Shown here: positions 34,037 to 42,540 of the stretch, piece after piece
How positions within the stretch are numbered: position 1 is the first letter of the stretch
Layout: every line of letters starts with the position of its first letter
Assembly: GCA_900544685.1 (NCBI GenBank)
Contig: UQWA01000011.1
Span: 1-64,000 of the forward strand
Reading direction: 5' to 3'
Length of the DNA: 64,000 bases
DNA from: an uncultured Lachnospiraceae bacterium
GTDB taxonomy: Bacteria; Bacillota; Clostridia; Lachnospirales; Lachnospiraceae
Translations under genes and position numbers: made by a program
Notes under the pieces: model-generated
The model's input: the letters and a program-made list of their open reading frames with translations, nothing else
The model's database searches: none
What the model was told of the DNA's origin: nothing

Positions 34037-36064
34037 ATGGAGAACAGTATGCAGACATCGCTGGGAGTTCTGATTGGCGGCGTTCATACCTACTTCCCAA
34101 AGGAAATTATAAGGGGAATATCAAAAGAGGCAGAAAAAGAGAATGTTAATATATTTTATTTCCTGGGAATGCAGACGAAGGTTTTTTTGAAACAGGTGCT
34201 GGGAGAACAAAGTAATGCATTTTATGATTATCAGTTCAATACGATCTATGATTATTGCAGGATCGCAGGAGTGAAGGGGGTCATAATCAATTACGGTACG
34301 ATCGGTACTTATTTCAAAGAAGGTAATTCGACTGCGTTTGCACGGAGATACAATGATCTACCGGTGGTGTTATTGACAGATAAAGTGGACTTGCCCAACT
34401 GCTACTCCATCATATCAGATAATTATCAGGGACTGCACACAGCAGTTGAGCACCTGATTGAGGAACATAGATGCAGGAAGATACTGTTTGTAAAGGGACC
34501 GGAAGGCAACACAGATGCCAACGAGCGTTTTCAGGGATATCTGGATGCCATGAGTGCCCATGGATTAAGGGTAGAACCAAAGATGATCGCACCAGGAGAC
34601 TACTCAGAATTCATAGATGCTAACGTAGAGCGGCTTCTGGATGAAAATCCTGATGCAGATGCCATTGCATTTTCTAATGATGAGATGGCATTTTCAGGAT
34701 GCAGAGTCTGTAAGAGAAGAGGACTGCGTGTAGGCAAAGACATTTTTATAACCGGTTACGATAACAGTGAGCTGTCACTGCGAACGGACCCTCCGATGAC
34801 AACGGTATTGCAGGATGGACGTTCTATGGGTAAGCTGGCTGTTCAGAATATGCTCCGCATTCTGAATGGAGAAGAAGTACCATTCTGTCGGTATCCGACC
34901 AGGCTGGTCGTAAGAGAATCCTGCGGATGCAGGGGTAAGAAGCCCAAAGAAGAAGAGAAAAATTCTTTTAATGAAGAAGGGGCAGCAGAAGAGATCCAGA
35001 GACTTCGTCATGAGATTGCAGAGAAGCAGCAGGAATTTATAGATTTTCAGAGAAATTCCTGGCTGATTCCGTTGATGGTAAGGGAACTGAATGAGACCGT
35101 GGATGATGAGAGAGGATTTTGTCTGCGCATTATGGATGCCATGAAGACGTTGGGGGTACCGAGCAGTTATCTTTTTTTGCTGGATCAGCCGATTAATTAT
35201 AACGGAGAAGATGAATGGGTATGTCCGGACAATCTGCGTCTGGCAGCCTATTGCAGAAAAGAACAGACTTATGCGTATTCTTTGCTGGAACGGCCACTTG
35301 TGACAGCGGAAAATGGTATCGCACATATGACGGATGATGGAGAGATTCATCAGTTTATGGTATATCTTCTGTTTTCAGGGGAGCGGCAGTACGGTCTTCT
35401 GGTATGTGATGTTCCGGTGAAAGATCTTTCTTTCTATTATGTAGTCAGTCTGCAGATTGGTCTTGCACTGCATAACTATGAATTGAATAAGATCGAGACA
35501 TTGCACCGCCAGCAGATGTTTCAGGATATGGAACGAATCCGGGAGAAGAACCGGGAATTGGATATGAAGTCTGCCTATGATCAGCTTACCGGACTGCTGA
35601 ATCTGCGTGGATTTACGGACCGGGCAAATAAACTGTGTGAAGAAGGAGAATCCAGAAAGGCACACTTGTTATATGGTGATCTGGATCATTTGAAAGAGAT
35701 CAATGATACCTGGGGACATGCAGAAGGAAATTTTGCCATCCGGTCATGTGCAAATATTTTGAAAAGCTGTATCCGGGGAAGTGATATGATAGCCAGAATA
35801 GGCGGAGATGAATTTTCCTGTCTTGTATTTTCGGAGAAGGAAGGATTCGAAAATATTCTGAAGAATCGTATTGTTGAAGCATGTAAGCAGTTTAATGAGA
35901 CTTCCGGGAAACCATATTACGTGGAAATTTCTGTAGGAATTAAAACCTTTCAGATGGAATGCTACGAAGACTTGCATCTGGCAACTATCAGCGCAGATCA
36001 GGATTTGTATGAAGCGAAGAAAACACGTAAAAAATCCATCAAAAAGAAAAAGAATGAGTTGTAA
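34037..36064 (+). CDS. Cytoplasmic LacI-type sensor fused to diguanylate cyclase (GGDEF)
   Basis: A 675-residue soluble protein. Residues about 8-300 resemble the sugar-binding core of LacI/GalR regulators (VLIGGVHTYFPKEIIRGI at the start, FSNDEMAFSGCRVCKRRGLRVGKDIFITGYDNSE later) but there is no helix-turn-helix. A coiled coil (about 315-345), a GAF-like region (about 345-490) and another helix precede a GGDEF domain. The active site GGDEF is intact near residue 590, and an RxxD inhibitory site (RGSD) lies five residues before it. It should make c-di-GMP in response to a small ligand. The start is ATG 34037 behind GAGGTG. No signal peptide or membrane span. Confidence 0.88.
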   Translation: MENSMQTSLGVLIGGVHTYFPKEIIRGISKEAEKENVNIFYFLGMQTKVFLKQVLGEQSNAFYDYQFNTIYDYCRIAGVKGVIINYGTIGTYFKEGNSTAFARRYNDLPVVLLTDKVDLPNCYSIISDNYQGLHTAVEHLIEEHRCRKILFVKGPEGNTDANERFQGYLDAMSAHGLRVEPKMIAPGDYSEFIDANVERLLDENPDADAIAFSNDEMAFSGCRVCKRRGLRVGKDIFITGYDNSELSLRTDPPMTTVLQDGRSMGKLAVQNMLRILNGEEVPFCRYPTRLVVRESCGCRGKKPKEEEKNSFNEEGAAEEIQRLRHEIAEKQQEFIDFQRNSWLIPLMVRELNETVDDERGFCLRIMDAMKTLGVPSSYLFLLDQPINYNGEDEWVCPDNLRLAAYCRKEQTYAYSLLERPLVTAENGIAHMTDDGEIHQFMVYLLFSGERQYGLLVCDVPVKDLSFYYVVSLQIGLALHNYELNKIETLHRQQMFQDMERIREKNRELDMKSAYDQLTGLLNLRGFTDRANKLCEEGESRKAHLLYGDLDHLKEINDTWGHAEGNFAIRSCANILKSCIRGSDMIARIGGDEFSCLVFSEKEGFENILKNRIVEACKQFNETSGKPYYVEISVGIKTFQMECYEDLHLATISADQDLYEAKKTRKKSIKKKKNEL

Positions 36065-36131
36065 TTTGCGTCAAAACCAGATATGATAAATAACTGGAAA
36101 CGGACAAGTAAAGTAAAAAAGGAAAGCGTAA

Positions 36132-37835
36132 ATGAAAAACTTGAAACAATGGCTGCACAGGCAGACCAGTACCGTCTGGTTTGCCTGTGTTTTTAATCTG
36201 ACGGTGCTCGTTCTGATGTTACTGATTCTCAGACCGGGGTATGAGACAAACGATGATATCAGTATCTCTATGATCGCAAATGGGGCATGGGGTGTAAGAG
36301 ATATGCATGTGATCTGCCAGAATTATCTGTTGGGAAAGCTGTATAATCTTTTTTATACAGCTGGACATGGCATGATTCCCTGGTATGCGGTTCTTCAGTA
36401 TACCTTTGTATTTTCTGCACTGACTACAGTGACCTGTGTGCTGTTTCGCAGACTGAAAGGGGAGCAGGCATTTCTGGTGAATGGAATTCTGCTACTTTAC
36501 TTTGGATATGAATGTTATATCCGTATGCAGTATACCAAGACCGCTGGGATTATGCTGGGCGCAGGCGCATTTCTTCTTTTTTATGAAATGGAGAAGGAAA
36601 AGATCAGTTGGAAAGCAGTGGTATGGGGAATTCTGCTGGCTGTGACCGGTTCACTCTACCGGTTTGAGGAGACAGCGGTCTGCTGTGTACTGTTGGCGGG
36701 GATTGGCCTGTATTTCCTGATGAATCTGAAGCAGTGGGGAGAGCAGAAAAAGAAGCGTCTGTTGACGTTACTTGGAGTGTTTGGACTGACAGGGATACTT
36801 ATGGTGGGATGCGAACTGATGGATCAGCGGCTCTATGCCTCAGATCCTGACTGGGATGCATTTATGCAGTATAATGAGTATCGAAGCAATCTGACAGATT
36901 ATAGTATTCCGGCATTTGCAGATTTTGAGGAAGAGTATAAGGAGATGGGGATCAACAAGACTGCATACAAGATCTTCCGCACAGGTCTGAATTTCTATGA
37001 CCCGGATGTGTATTCCCTGGATACGTTAAAGAAGATGGATGAACTGCGTCCGCGGAACAATCTCAGCAGAGCGCTGGCAGAGAATTTCCTGAAGGAATTC
37101 CCGGTAGGATACATCAAGATCCCAGTATTCTTAGGATTTTTAACATTGGCTTTTTTATGGCTTTTCTGGAAAAAGGATCAGAAAAAAGTATGGCTGGTGG
37201 CAGGTTATGAGATTTTTGCCATGGGACTGATAGATTTTTATCTGTATTATCAGGGACGTTATCTGGAGAACCGTGTGGAAGTGGGCATGTGGTTTGCAAT
37301 TTCTCTGGTGGTGATCTGGCTCTATGACCAGAAAAAAATTCAGGTCAGCAGACAACTGGTATGGCTGATGCTGGGCTGTGTGCTGATTGCAAATCAGGGA
37401 AGCTGGAAAAGCAGATGGAAAGTGCTCTCAGAACAGGATGCAAGAGACCAGGCGTATCTGAAAGAGTCTTTTGAAGGCGCAGTGAGTGTGGATCCGGATG
37501 GTCTGTACCTTGCAAAGCTGGGAACCATTTCCTATAATAGTTTTGGAATTTTTTCAGCTGTTCCAGAGGGAACTTTTGAAAATGTGGTATGGTACGGAGG
37601 ATGGGAAATGGGAAATCCTCTGTGGAAGAAGAAACTGGCAGAGTACAATATCACGAATCCATATCGTGACCTGATTGACCAGGAACATGTATATATTGTA
37701 GACAATAAGATTGATCTGACACTGAAGTATATCAAAGAATATTATCAGGAAAATGTGGAAGCCGAACTGGTAAAAGAGTCTGGTAATGTAAAGGTATACC
37801 AGATCAAAAGTATAACAGAACAGGAAGACAGCTAA
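36132..37835 (+). CDS. Polytopic membrane protein, possible GT-C-type glycosyltransferase (paralogue 1)
   Basis: A 567-residue membrane protein of unrecognised family. A short basic N-terminus precedes about ten to twelve hydrophobic spans between residues 15 and 420, then a soluble C-terminal domain of about 140 residues. The first outside loop holds an Asp pair (ETNDDIS near residue 42), the place where GT-C lipid-linked glycosyltransferases carry catalytic acids; this is suggestive only. The next gene is a full-length paralogue with the same layout and long identical blocks (ETNDDIS, CQNYLLG, FGYECYIR, LYRFEE, LYYQGRYL). Its stop overlaps the next start by one base. Confidence 0.6.
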   Translation: MKNLKQWLHRQTSTVWFACVFNLTVLVLMLLILRPGYETNDDISISMIANGAWGVRDMHVICQNYLLGKLYNLFYTAGHGMIPWYAVLQYTFVFSALTTVTCVLFRRLKGEQAFLVNGILLLYFGYECYIRMQYTKTAGIMLGAGAFLLFYEMEKEKISWKAVVWGILLAVTGSLYRFEETAVCCVLLAGIGLYFLMNLKQWGEQKKKRLLTLLGVFGLTGILMVGCELMDQRLYASDPDWDAFMQYNEYRSNLTDYSIPAFADFEEEYKEMGINKTAYKIFRTGLNFYDPDVYSLDTLKKMDELRPRNNLSRALAENFLKEFPVGYIKIPVFLGFLTLAFLWLFWKKDQKKVWLVAGYEIFAMGLIDFYLYYQGRYLENRVEVGMWFAISLVVIWLYDQKKIQVSRQLVWLMLGCVLIANQGSWKSRWKVLSEQDARDQAYLKESFEGAVSVDPDGLYLAKLGTISYNSFGIFSAVPEGTFENVVWYGGWEMGNPLWKKKLAEYNITNPYRDLIDQEHVYIVDNKIDLTLKYIKEYYQENVEAELVKESGNVKVYQIKSITEQEDS

Positions 37836-39541
37836 TGAGACTGAAAATGAAAAAATTAGAACAATGGCTGGACAGGCAGACCGGAACCGTCTGGTTTGCC
37901 TGTTTTTTCAATGTGGCAGTGCTGGCGGTGATGCTATTGCTTCTCCGGCCGGCATTTGAGACAAATGATGATATCAGCGTGTCCATGGTGGCAAATGGAT
38001 CATGGGGAACCGGCAATGCACATATTATCTGCCAGAATTATCTGCTTGGGGTATGGTATACAGCCCTGTATCATATCGGGCATGGCAGTATTCCGTGGTA
38101 TGGAATTTCACAGTATGTATTTTTATGTATGGCAATGTCTGTAGTTACTTATGTACTGTTTCAGAGACTGAAGAAAGAACAGGCATTTTTCATCAATGGG
38201 ATTTTGCTGATCTATTTTGGATATGAATGCTATATCCGTATTCAGTACAGCAAGACAGCGGGTGTATTGCTGGCAGCAGGGGCATTTCTGCTCTTTTATG
38301 AGTTGGAGAAGGAAAAAGCCACCTGGTATGGAATTCTTCTTGGAATTTTCCTTGGAGTGACTGGATCCCTGTATCGTTTTGAAGAAGCAGCAATTTGTTG
38401 TCTTCTGATTGCAGGAATCGGACTTTATTTCCTGCTGGATGCCAGAAGGTGGGGCAGACAGAAGAAGAAAAAACTGTTCCTGATGTTTGGAAGCTTTGGT
38501 ATGATGGGGGCACTGATGCTGGGATGCGAAATCCTGGACCAGCAGATATATGCTTCCAGTCCGGAATGGGCATTTTTTGCAAAATATAATGACTGCAGAA
38601 GTGATCTGACAGACTATAGCCTGCCAGATTATGAAACAGACCGTGCGTTATATGATGAACTTGGTATCACAGAGACAGCCTATGGCCTGTTAAAAGAGGG
38701 ACTGAATTTCTATGATACGGATGTCTTTTCCCTTGATCATATGGAGACACTGGATGCGGCAAGACCAAAAAACAATCTGAGTAAGGCACTGGTGATGAAT
38801 TTTCTGAAGGAATATCCGATTGGTTATGCAGGAATACCGGTATTTCTGGGATTTTTAACCTTTGTATTTTTATGGATCTGTTGGGGAGAACACAGATGGA
38901 AAGTATGCCTGACTGCCGGTTATGAAATCCTTGTCATGGGTCTGATTGATTTCTATCTGTATTATCAGGGGCGTTATCTGAAGAACCGTGTGGAGGTGGC
39001 ACTGTGGTTTTCCATTTCTCTTGTAGTGATCTGGTTCTGTCATGCCCGGAAGCTTCAGATCACCAGAAAGGCAGTATTACTGGCAGTGGCGTGTATTCTG
39101 ATTGCTAATCAGAGTACGTGGAAGAACCGGTGGAGTGTGCTGACTGTGCAGAAGGAGATTGATAAGGAATACCTGAGAGGAATCTATCAGGATGCAAAAG
39201 ATCTTGATCCGGATGGATTGATTCTTGCAAAGATTCCGACGATTACTTATACTATGTATGACGTACTGGACAGTGTACCACAGGGAACCTTTGAGAATAT
39301 CATCTGGCTGGGCGGCTGGGAGATGCAGAATCCGATCTGGATAGAAAAGCTGGCAGAATACGGCATTACCAATCCATACCGCGATCTAATTAATAACGAA
39401 CATGTTTATCTGGTGGATGATAACATTAAGCTGACTTTGAAATATATCCGGGAATATTATGCAGAAGATGTGGAAGCAGAGCAGCTTCAGGATAACGGAC
39501 GCTGGCAGGTATATCAGTTAAAGGCAGATTCACTTAAGTAA
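37835..39541 (+). CDS. Polytopic membrane protein, possible GT-C-type glycosyltransferase (paralogue 2)
   Basis: The 568-residue tandem paralogue of the preceding gene, alignable end to end by eye with few length differences and well over half the positions alike. The Asp pair in the first outside loop, the FGYECYIR and SLYRFEE blocks and the C-terminal NPYRDLI--EHVY-VD segment are all kept. The ATG at 37835 overlaps the upstream stop; the ATG at 37847 (MKKLEQW) aligns better with the paralogue's MKNLKQW start. Both are kept full length, so both copies are probably functional and perhaps differ in substrate. Confidence 0.6.
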   Translation: MRLKMKKLEQWLDRQTGTVWFACFFNVAVLAVMLLLLRPAFETNDDISVSMVANGSWGTGNAHIICQNYLLGVWYTALYHIGHGSIPWYGISQYVFLCMAMSVVTYVLFQRLKKEQAFFINGILLIYFGYECYIRIQYSKTAGVLLAAGAFLLFYELEKEKATWYGILLGIFLGVTGSLYRFEEAAICCLLIAGIGLYFLLDARRWGRQKKKKLFLMFGSFGMMGALMLGCEILDQQIYASSPEWAFFAKYNDCRSDLTDYSLPDYETDRALYDELGITETAYGLLKEGLNFYDTDVFSLDHMETLDAARPKNNLSKALVMNFLKEYPIGYAGIPVFLGFLTFVFLWICWGEHRWKVCLTAGYEILVMGLIDFYLYYQGRYLKNRVEVALWFSISLVVIWFCHARKLQITRKAVLLAVACILIANQSTWKNRWSVLTVQKEIDKEYLRGIYQDAKDLDPDGLILAKIPTITYTMYDVLDSVPQGTFENIIWLGGWEMQNPIWIEKLAEYGITNPYRDLINNEHVYLVDDNIKLTLKYIREYYAEDVEAEQLQDNGRWQVYQLKADSLK

Positions 39542-39585
39542 ATGAAAAGTGGGATCAGTCCGATGCTTCAAAAGGAAAGCAGAGA

Positions 39586-40086
39586 GTGAATCAGTGTGAA
39601 AAGAGGGCAACACAGATGTTTCAGAAATGGAAAAAAAGGCATGCACACTGGGATAAAATGGTGCAAATCAAGGGAGCAGATATATTAAAATCTTCCAATA
39701 TGCAGAAGGAAAAGAAGTTCATGCAGCATGGGAAGGTTTCGGTATATTCCCATTCTGTGAGAGTGGCGGTACTCAGTCTGTTCCTTGCAGAGTTGTTCCG
39801 GATCAAGGTCAACCGGGATGCCATGATGCGGGGAGCACTGCTTCATGATTATTTCCTCTATGACTGGCATGAAAAGGATGACAGCCATAAATGGCATGGT
39901 TTTTCCCACGCGAAGACAGCACTGAAAAATGCTGAGAAAGATTTTGAATTAGGCGAGATAGAGCAGGATGTGATTCAGAAGCATATGTTTCCACTGAATC
40001 TGCAGCCACCGAAATATAAAGAAAGCGCACTGGTCTGCATTGCTGACAAACTCAGTGCGCTGGAAGAGACGATTCGAAGAAGATAG
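39586..40086 (+). CDS. HD-domain phosphohydrolase-like protein
   Basis: A 166-residue soluble protein. The HD-superfamily metal ligands are visible: HSVRVAV near residue 56, the HD pair in GALLHDYFLYDWH near 83-95, His in FSHAKTAL near 106, and a later Asp in VCIADKLSALEE. Such small HD proteins hydrolyse phosphomonoesters or nucleotides; the substrate is unknown. The GTG start is behind AGGAAAG; an ATG at 39616 is possible. It lies just before the rlmI-like gene (10 bp), so the two are probably co-transcribed. Confidence 0.75.
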   Translation: MNQCEKRATQMFQKWKKRHAHWDKMVQIKGADILKSSNMQKEKKFMQHGKVSVYSHSVRVAVLSLFLAELFRIKVNRDAMMRGALLHDYFLYDWHEKDDSHKWHGFSHAKTALKNAEKDFELGEIEQDVIQKHMFPLNLQPPKYKESALVCIADKLSALEETIRRR

Positions 40087-40096
40087 GAGCATACAG

Positions 40097-41299
40097 ATGA
40101 GCAATACAATTGTGACTTTGAAAAAAGGAGAAGGACGAACTATCAAGTCAGGTGGTTTGTGGATTTATGATAATGAGATTGCTACGATTACAGGAACTTT
40201 TAAAAATGGAGATATCGTGATCGTGCATGATTTTGACGGTTATCCGATGGGACGGGGATTCATTAATCAGAATTCCAAGATCCGTATCCGGATGATGACA
40301 CGGAAAGCAGATCAGGAAGTGAATGAGGAATTCCTGCGCATGAGAGTGAAGAATGCATGGGAATACCGTAAGAATACTGTGGATACTTCAAGCTGTCGTG
40401 TGATCTTTGGAGAAGCAGATTTCCTGCCGGGACTGGTCGTAGATAAATATGAAAATGTACTGGTGGTACAGTGTCTGGCACTTGGTATGGAGCAGATGAA
40501 AGAGAATATTGTTCGTCTGTTAAAAGAAGTGATGGCAGAAGATGGAATACAGATCATCGGAGTCTATGAGCGCAGTGATGCCAAAGAACGTAAAAAAGAA
40601 GGCATGCAGCAGGTAAAAGCCTTTATAGGACCGGAATTCGATACCAATGTGGAGATCACAGAAAATGGTGTGAAATATCTGGTGGATGTGAAAGATGGAC
40701 AGAAGACCGGTTTCTTCCTGGATCAGAAGTACAACCGACTGGCTATCCAGCGGATCTGCAAGGATAAACGTGTTCTGGACTGCTTCACCCATATGGGAAC
40801 CTTTGCTTTAAATGCCGGAATCGCCGGTGCAAAGGAAGTTACCGGACTGGATATCTCCGAGTATGCAGTACAGCAGGCAACGGAAAATGCAGTGCGTAAC
40901 GGACTGCAGGATACTGTGAAATTCCATGCGGCAGATGTCTTTGATGAACTGCCGAAACTGGAAGCGGCAGGGGAGAAGTATGATGTCGTCATCCTGGATC
41001 CACCTGCATTTACCAAAGCGAAAAACACTATTAAAAATGCCATGAAAGGGTATCGGGAGATCAACATCCGCGGCATGAAATTGGTGAAAGACGGAGGTTA
41101 TCTGGCGACCTGCTCCTGCTCTCATTATATGGACTATGAGAACTTCACCAAAGTGATTCATCAGGCAGCAGTCAGTGCTCACAAACGTTTGCGCCAGGTA
41201 GAATTCCGCACCCAGGCAGCAGACCATCCGATTCTGTGGTCCGCAGATGAATCCTATTATCTTAAATTCTACATCTTCCAGGTTGTGGATGAGAAGTAA
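40097..41299 (+). CDS. rlmI: Class I rRNA methyltransferase, RlmI-like (PUA + SAM domain)
   Basis: A 400-residue SAM-dependent RNA cytosine-C5 methyltransferase of the RlmI (YccW) family, which acts on 23S rRNA m5C1962. The N-terminal PUA-like domain covers about residues 1-75. The middle domain has FLPGLVVDKYE near 113-123. The catalytic Rossmann domain has TGFFLDQKYNR near 201, VLDCFTHMGTFALNA near 221, LDISEYAV near 248, DPPAFTK near 300 and the CSCSHYM cysteine motif near 338. The start is ATG 40097 behind TAGGAG. The exact target base is assumed from the family. Confidence 0.9.
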   Translation: MSNTIVTLKKGEGRTIKSGGLWIYDNEIATITGTFKNGDIVIVHDFDGYPMGRGFINQNSKIRIRMMTRKADQEVNEEFLRMRVKNAWEYRKNTVDTSSCRVIFGEADFLPGLVVDKYENVLVVQCLALGMEQMKENIVRLLKEVMAEDGIQIIGVYERSDAKERKKEGMQQVKAFIGPEFDTNVEITENGVKYLVDVKDGQKTGFFLDQKYNRLAIQRICKDKRVLDCFTHMGTFALNAGIAGAKEVTGLDISEYAVQQATENAVRNGLQDTVKFHAADVFDELPKLEAAGEKYDVVILDPPAFTKAKNTIKNAMKGYREINIRGMKLVKDGGYLATCSCSHYMDYENFTKVIHQAAVSAHKRLRQVEFRTQAADHPILWSADESYYLKFYIFQVVDEK

Positions 41300-41305
41300 A
41301 AAACA

Positions 41306-41343
41306 GGCTATTTCCTATTGGTGTAGGAGATAGCCATTTTCTT
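41306..41343 (+). terminator. Terminator after the rlmI-like gene
   Basis: GGCTATTTCCTA (41306-41317) and TAGGAGATAGCC (41324-41335) pair with one U-G wobble around TTGGTG, then ATTTTCTT. Confidence 0.82.
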
Positions 41344-41364
41344 ATTTCTTAAAGTGATTATCAA

Positions 41365-42006
41365 TCAGATCCCTTTCTTATACAGGAAAAAGGAATATCC
41401 ATATGGTATGGTGAGCAGTGCCATAATGATTATAAATAAAATGACATCGGAATCTACAAAGGCATTGATGATCATGGCCAGTCCTGCAAGGACGAATATC
41501 CGGGAAGTGACTCGGTGGGTCCTGTTCCAGTTTTCCTCACTGAACAGTGTCCATGGGATGCGGATGCCGGCACTGTAGTTTTGTTTTACCTTTGTAAGAT
41601 AATTTCCAATGACCATGAACATGACTCCGATGATCAGATAAATAAGCATAGAGATATTTACATTGATGCCAAGAGCAATGGCATAGCTGGAGCATATGAC
41701 CACCGGGGAAAGAACTGCCATGAACCAGATCAATGACCGGATCAGCTTTGAACTGATATTTTTGCGTCTGGGATCAGCGCTGGTGATCAGAAAACAGAAC
41801 CACATCATTGCAAACAGGAAGAGTGGAAGACCAAAGACAGCAGTGGGTTTATTACTCCATCCATTCGGTACGTTTCCGGTGGAAAAATGGGTTGGAATCT
41901 GAGCCGGAAGCTTATTCCACAGAAACAGCCCTATCATCATCGGACTTAGAGAAAGCAGACTGCCAAACAGCAGTGACCATTTATATTTTTTTATCATATT
42001 CAACAT
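41365..42006 (-). CDS. sdpI: SdpI-family immunity/signalling membrane protein
   Basis: A 213-residue protein with about six spans. The N-terminal DUF1648-like unit (about 8-60) contains LPAQIPTHFSTGNVPNGWSNKP, the family block, and the rest matches SdpI, with a C-terminal GIRIPWTLFSEENWNRTHRV motif near 155. In Bacillus, SdpI protects against the SdpC cannibalism toxin and, when bound to it, captures the repressor SdpR at the membrane. Here it is directly downstream of an sdpR-like gene, but no SdpABC genes are in the window. GGGAG lies about 9 bp before the start. Confidence 0.88.
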   Translation of the reverse strand: MLNMIKKYKWSLLFGSLLSLSPMMIGLFLWNKLPAQIPTHFSTGNVPNGWSNKPTAVFGLPLFLFAMMWFCFLITSADPRRKNISSKLIRSLIWFMAVLSPVVICSSYAIALGINVNISMLIYLIIGVMFMVIGNYLTKVKQNYSAGIRIPWTLFSEENWNRTHRVTSRIFVLAGLAMIINAFVDSDVILFIIIMALLTIPYGYSFFLYKKGI

Positions 42007-42010
42007 GATA

Positions 42011-42274
42011 TCATTCTCCCTTCAGATCTTTCAGCCAAAGAAGAAGTTCTTCTACAACTGAAGTATTTAATTCATAATAAACATAATTCTTAACTTTTGT
42101 CTCCCATATGAGATCTGCTTTTTTCAAGATTTTCAGGTGGTAGGAGACAGTAGCACCAGTCATATCAAAATGGTTGCCAATTTCTCCGGCGGAGAGCCTG
42201 CCGGATTTCAGAAGCTGCAAGATTTCCCTGCGCACAGGATCTGACAGCGCTTTAAAGGTATCTGCAAAAGCCAT
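42011..42274 (-). CDS. sdpR: ArsR-family repressor, SdpR-like
   Basis: An 87-residue winged-helix repressor with no added domain. FKALSDPVRREILQLLK near residues 7-23 is the ArsR/SdpR N-terminal signature, and the recognition helix region MTGATVSYHLKILKKADLI runs about 40-58. It lacks the cysteine metal site of metal-sensing ArsR proteins. The start is the ATG complementary to 42272-42274, with AAGGA 6 bp upstream; the frame runs open further but without similarity. It would repress its own operon through the two 22-bp palindromes just upstream. It precedes sdpI by 4 bp. Confidence 0.9.
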   Translation of the reverse strand: MAFADTFKALSDPVRREILQLLKSGRLSAGEIGNHFDMTGATVSYHLKILKKADLIWETKVKNYVYYELNTSVVEELLLWLKDLKGE

Positions 42275-42294
42275 AACATTCCTTCTTTCAAAAC

Positions 42295-42316
42295 TATTTA
42301 GAAATATTTCTAAATA
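42295..42316. promoter_or_regulatory. SdpR-type operator 1 (perfect 22-bp palindrome)
   Basis: TATTTAGAAAT followed by its exact reverse complement ATTTCTAAATA. It lies about 20 bp upstream of the sdpR start. Confidence 0.75.
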
Positions 42317-42350
42317 CAATATATACAGAATTATACGAAAAGTCAACAAG

Positions 42351-42372
42351 TATTTAGAAAAATATCTAAATA
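42351..42372. promoter_or_regulatory. SdpR-type operator 2 (22-bp imperfect palindrome)
   Basis: The same half-sites, TATTTAGA and TCTAAATA, with a different 6-bp centre, 56 bp from operator 1. Confidence 0.7.
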
Positions 42373-42455
42373 GTAGACCGGTTGAAATTACGACACCGGA
42401 AAAGAAAAACCAGATATTCCAAAATAGAATATTACAAGCAAAAATGGAATGGTGA

Positions 42456-42478
42456 TATATCCCCCAAGGGGGCTTATA
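42456..42478. repeat. C5/G5 inverted repeat flanked by TATA, upstream of ABC operon 1
   Basis: TATAT-CCCCC-AA-GGGGG-CT-TATA, about 63 bp before the substrate-binding protein ribosome site. It may be an operator or a short hairpin; no family assignment could be made. Confidence 0.45.
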
Positions 42479-42540
42479 CAAAGCAGCTTTGTCTGGTATG
42501 ATGAGGCATGCGTAACAACAAAAATGCGGGGGAACAAGAG

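Noticed and set aside
37835..39541. The tandem membrane-protein pair as one duplicated gene split by a frameshift
   Set aside because: Each copy is complete from N-terminal Lys-rich start to C-terminal domain, and the overlap is a normal stop/start junction.
42275..42481. Hydrophobic N-terminal extension of the SdpR-like repressor
   Set aside because: The extension covers both operator palindromes and has no ribosome site. The 87-residue version matches SdpR length.
42456..42507. Nickel- or metal-sensing riboswitch or NikR operator upstream of ABC operon 1
   Set aside because: The inverted repeat is too short for a riboswitch, and it does not match a NikR site that I can recall with confidence.
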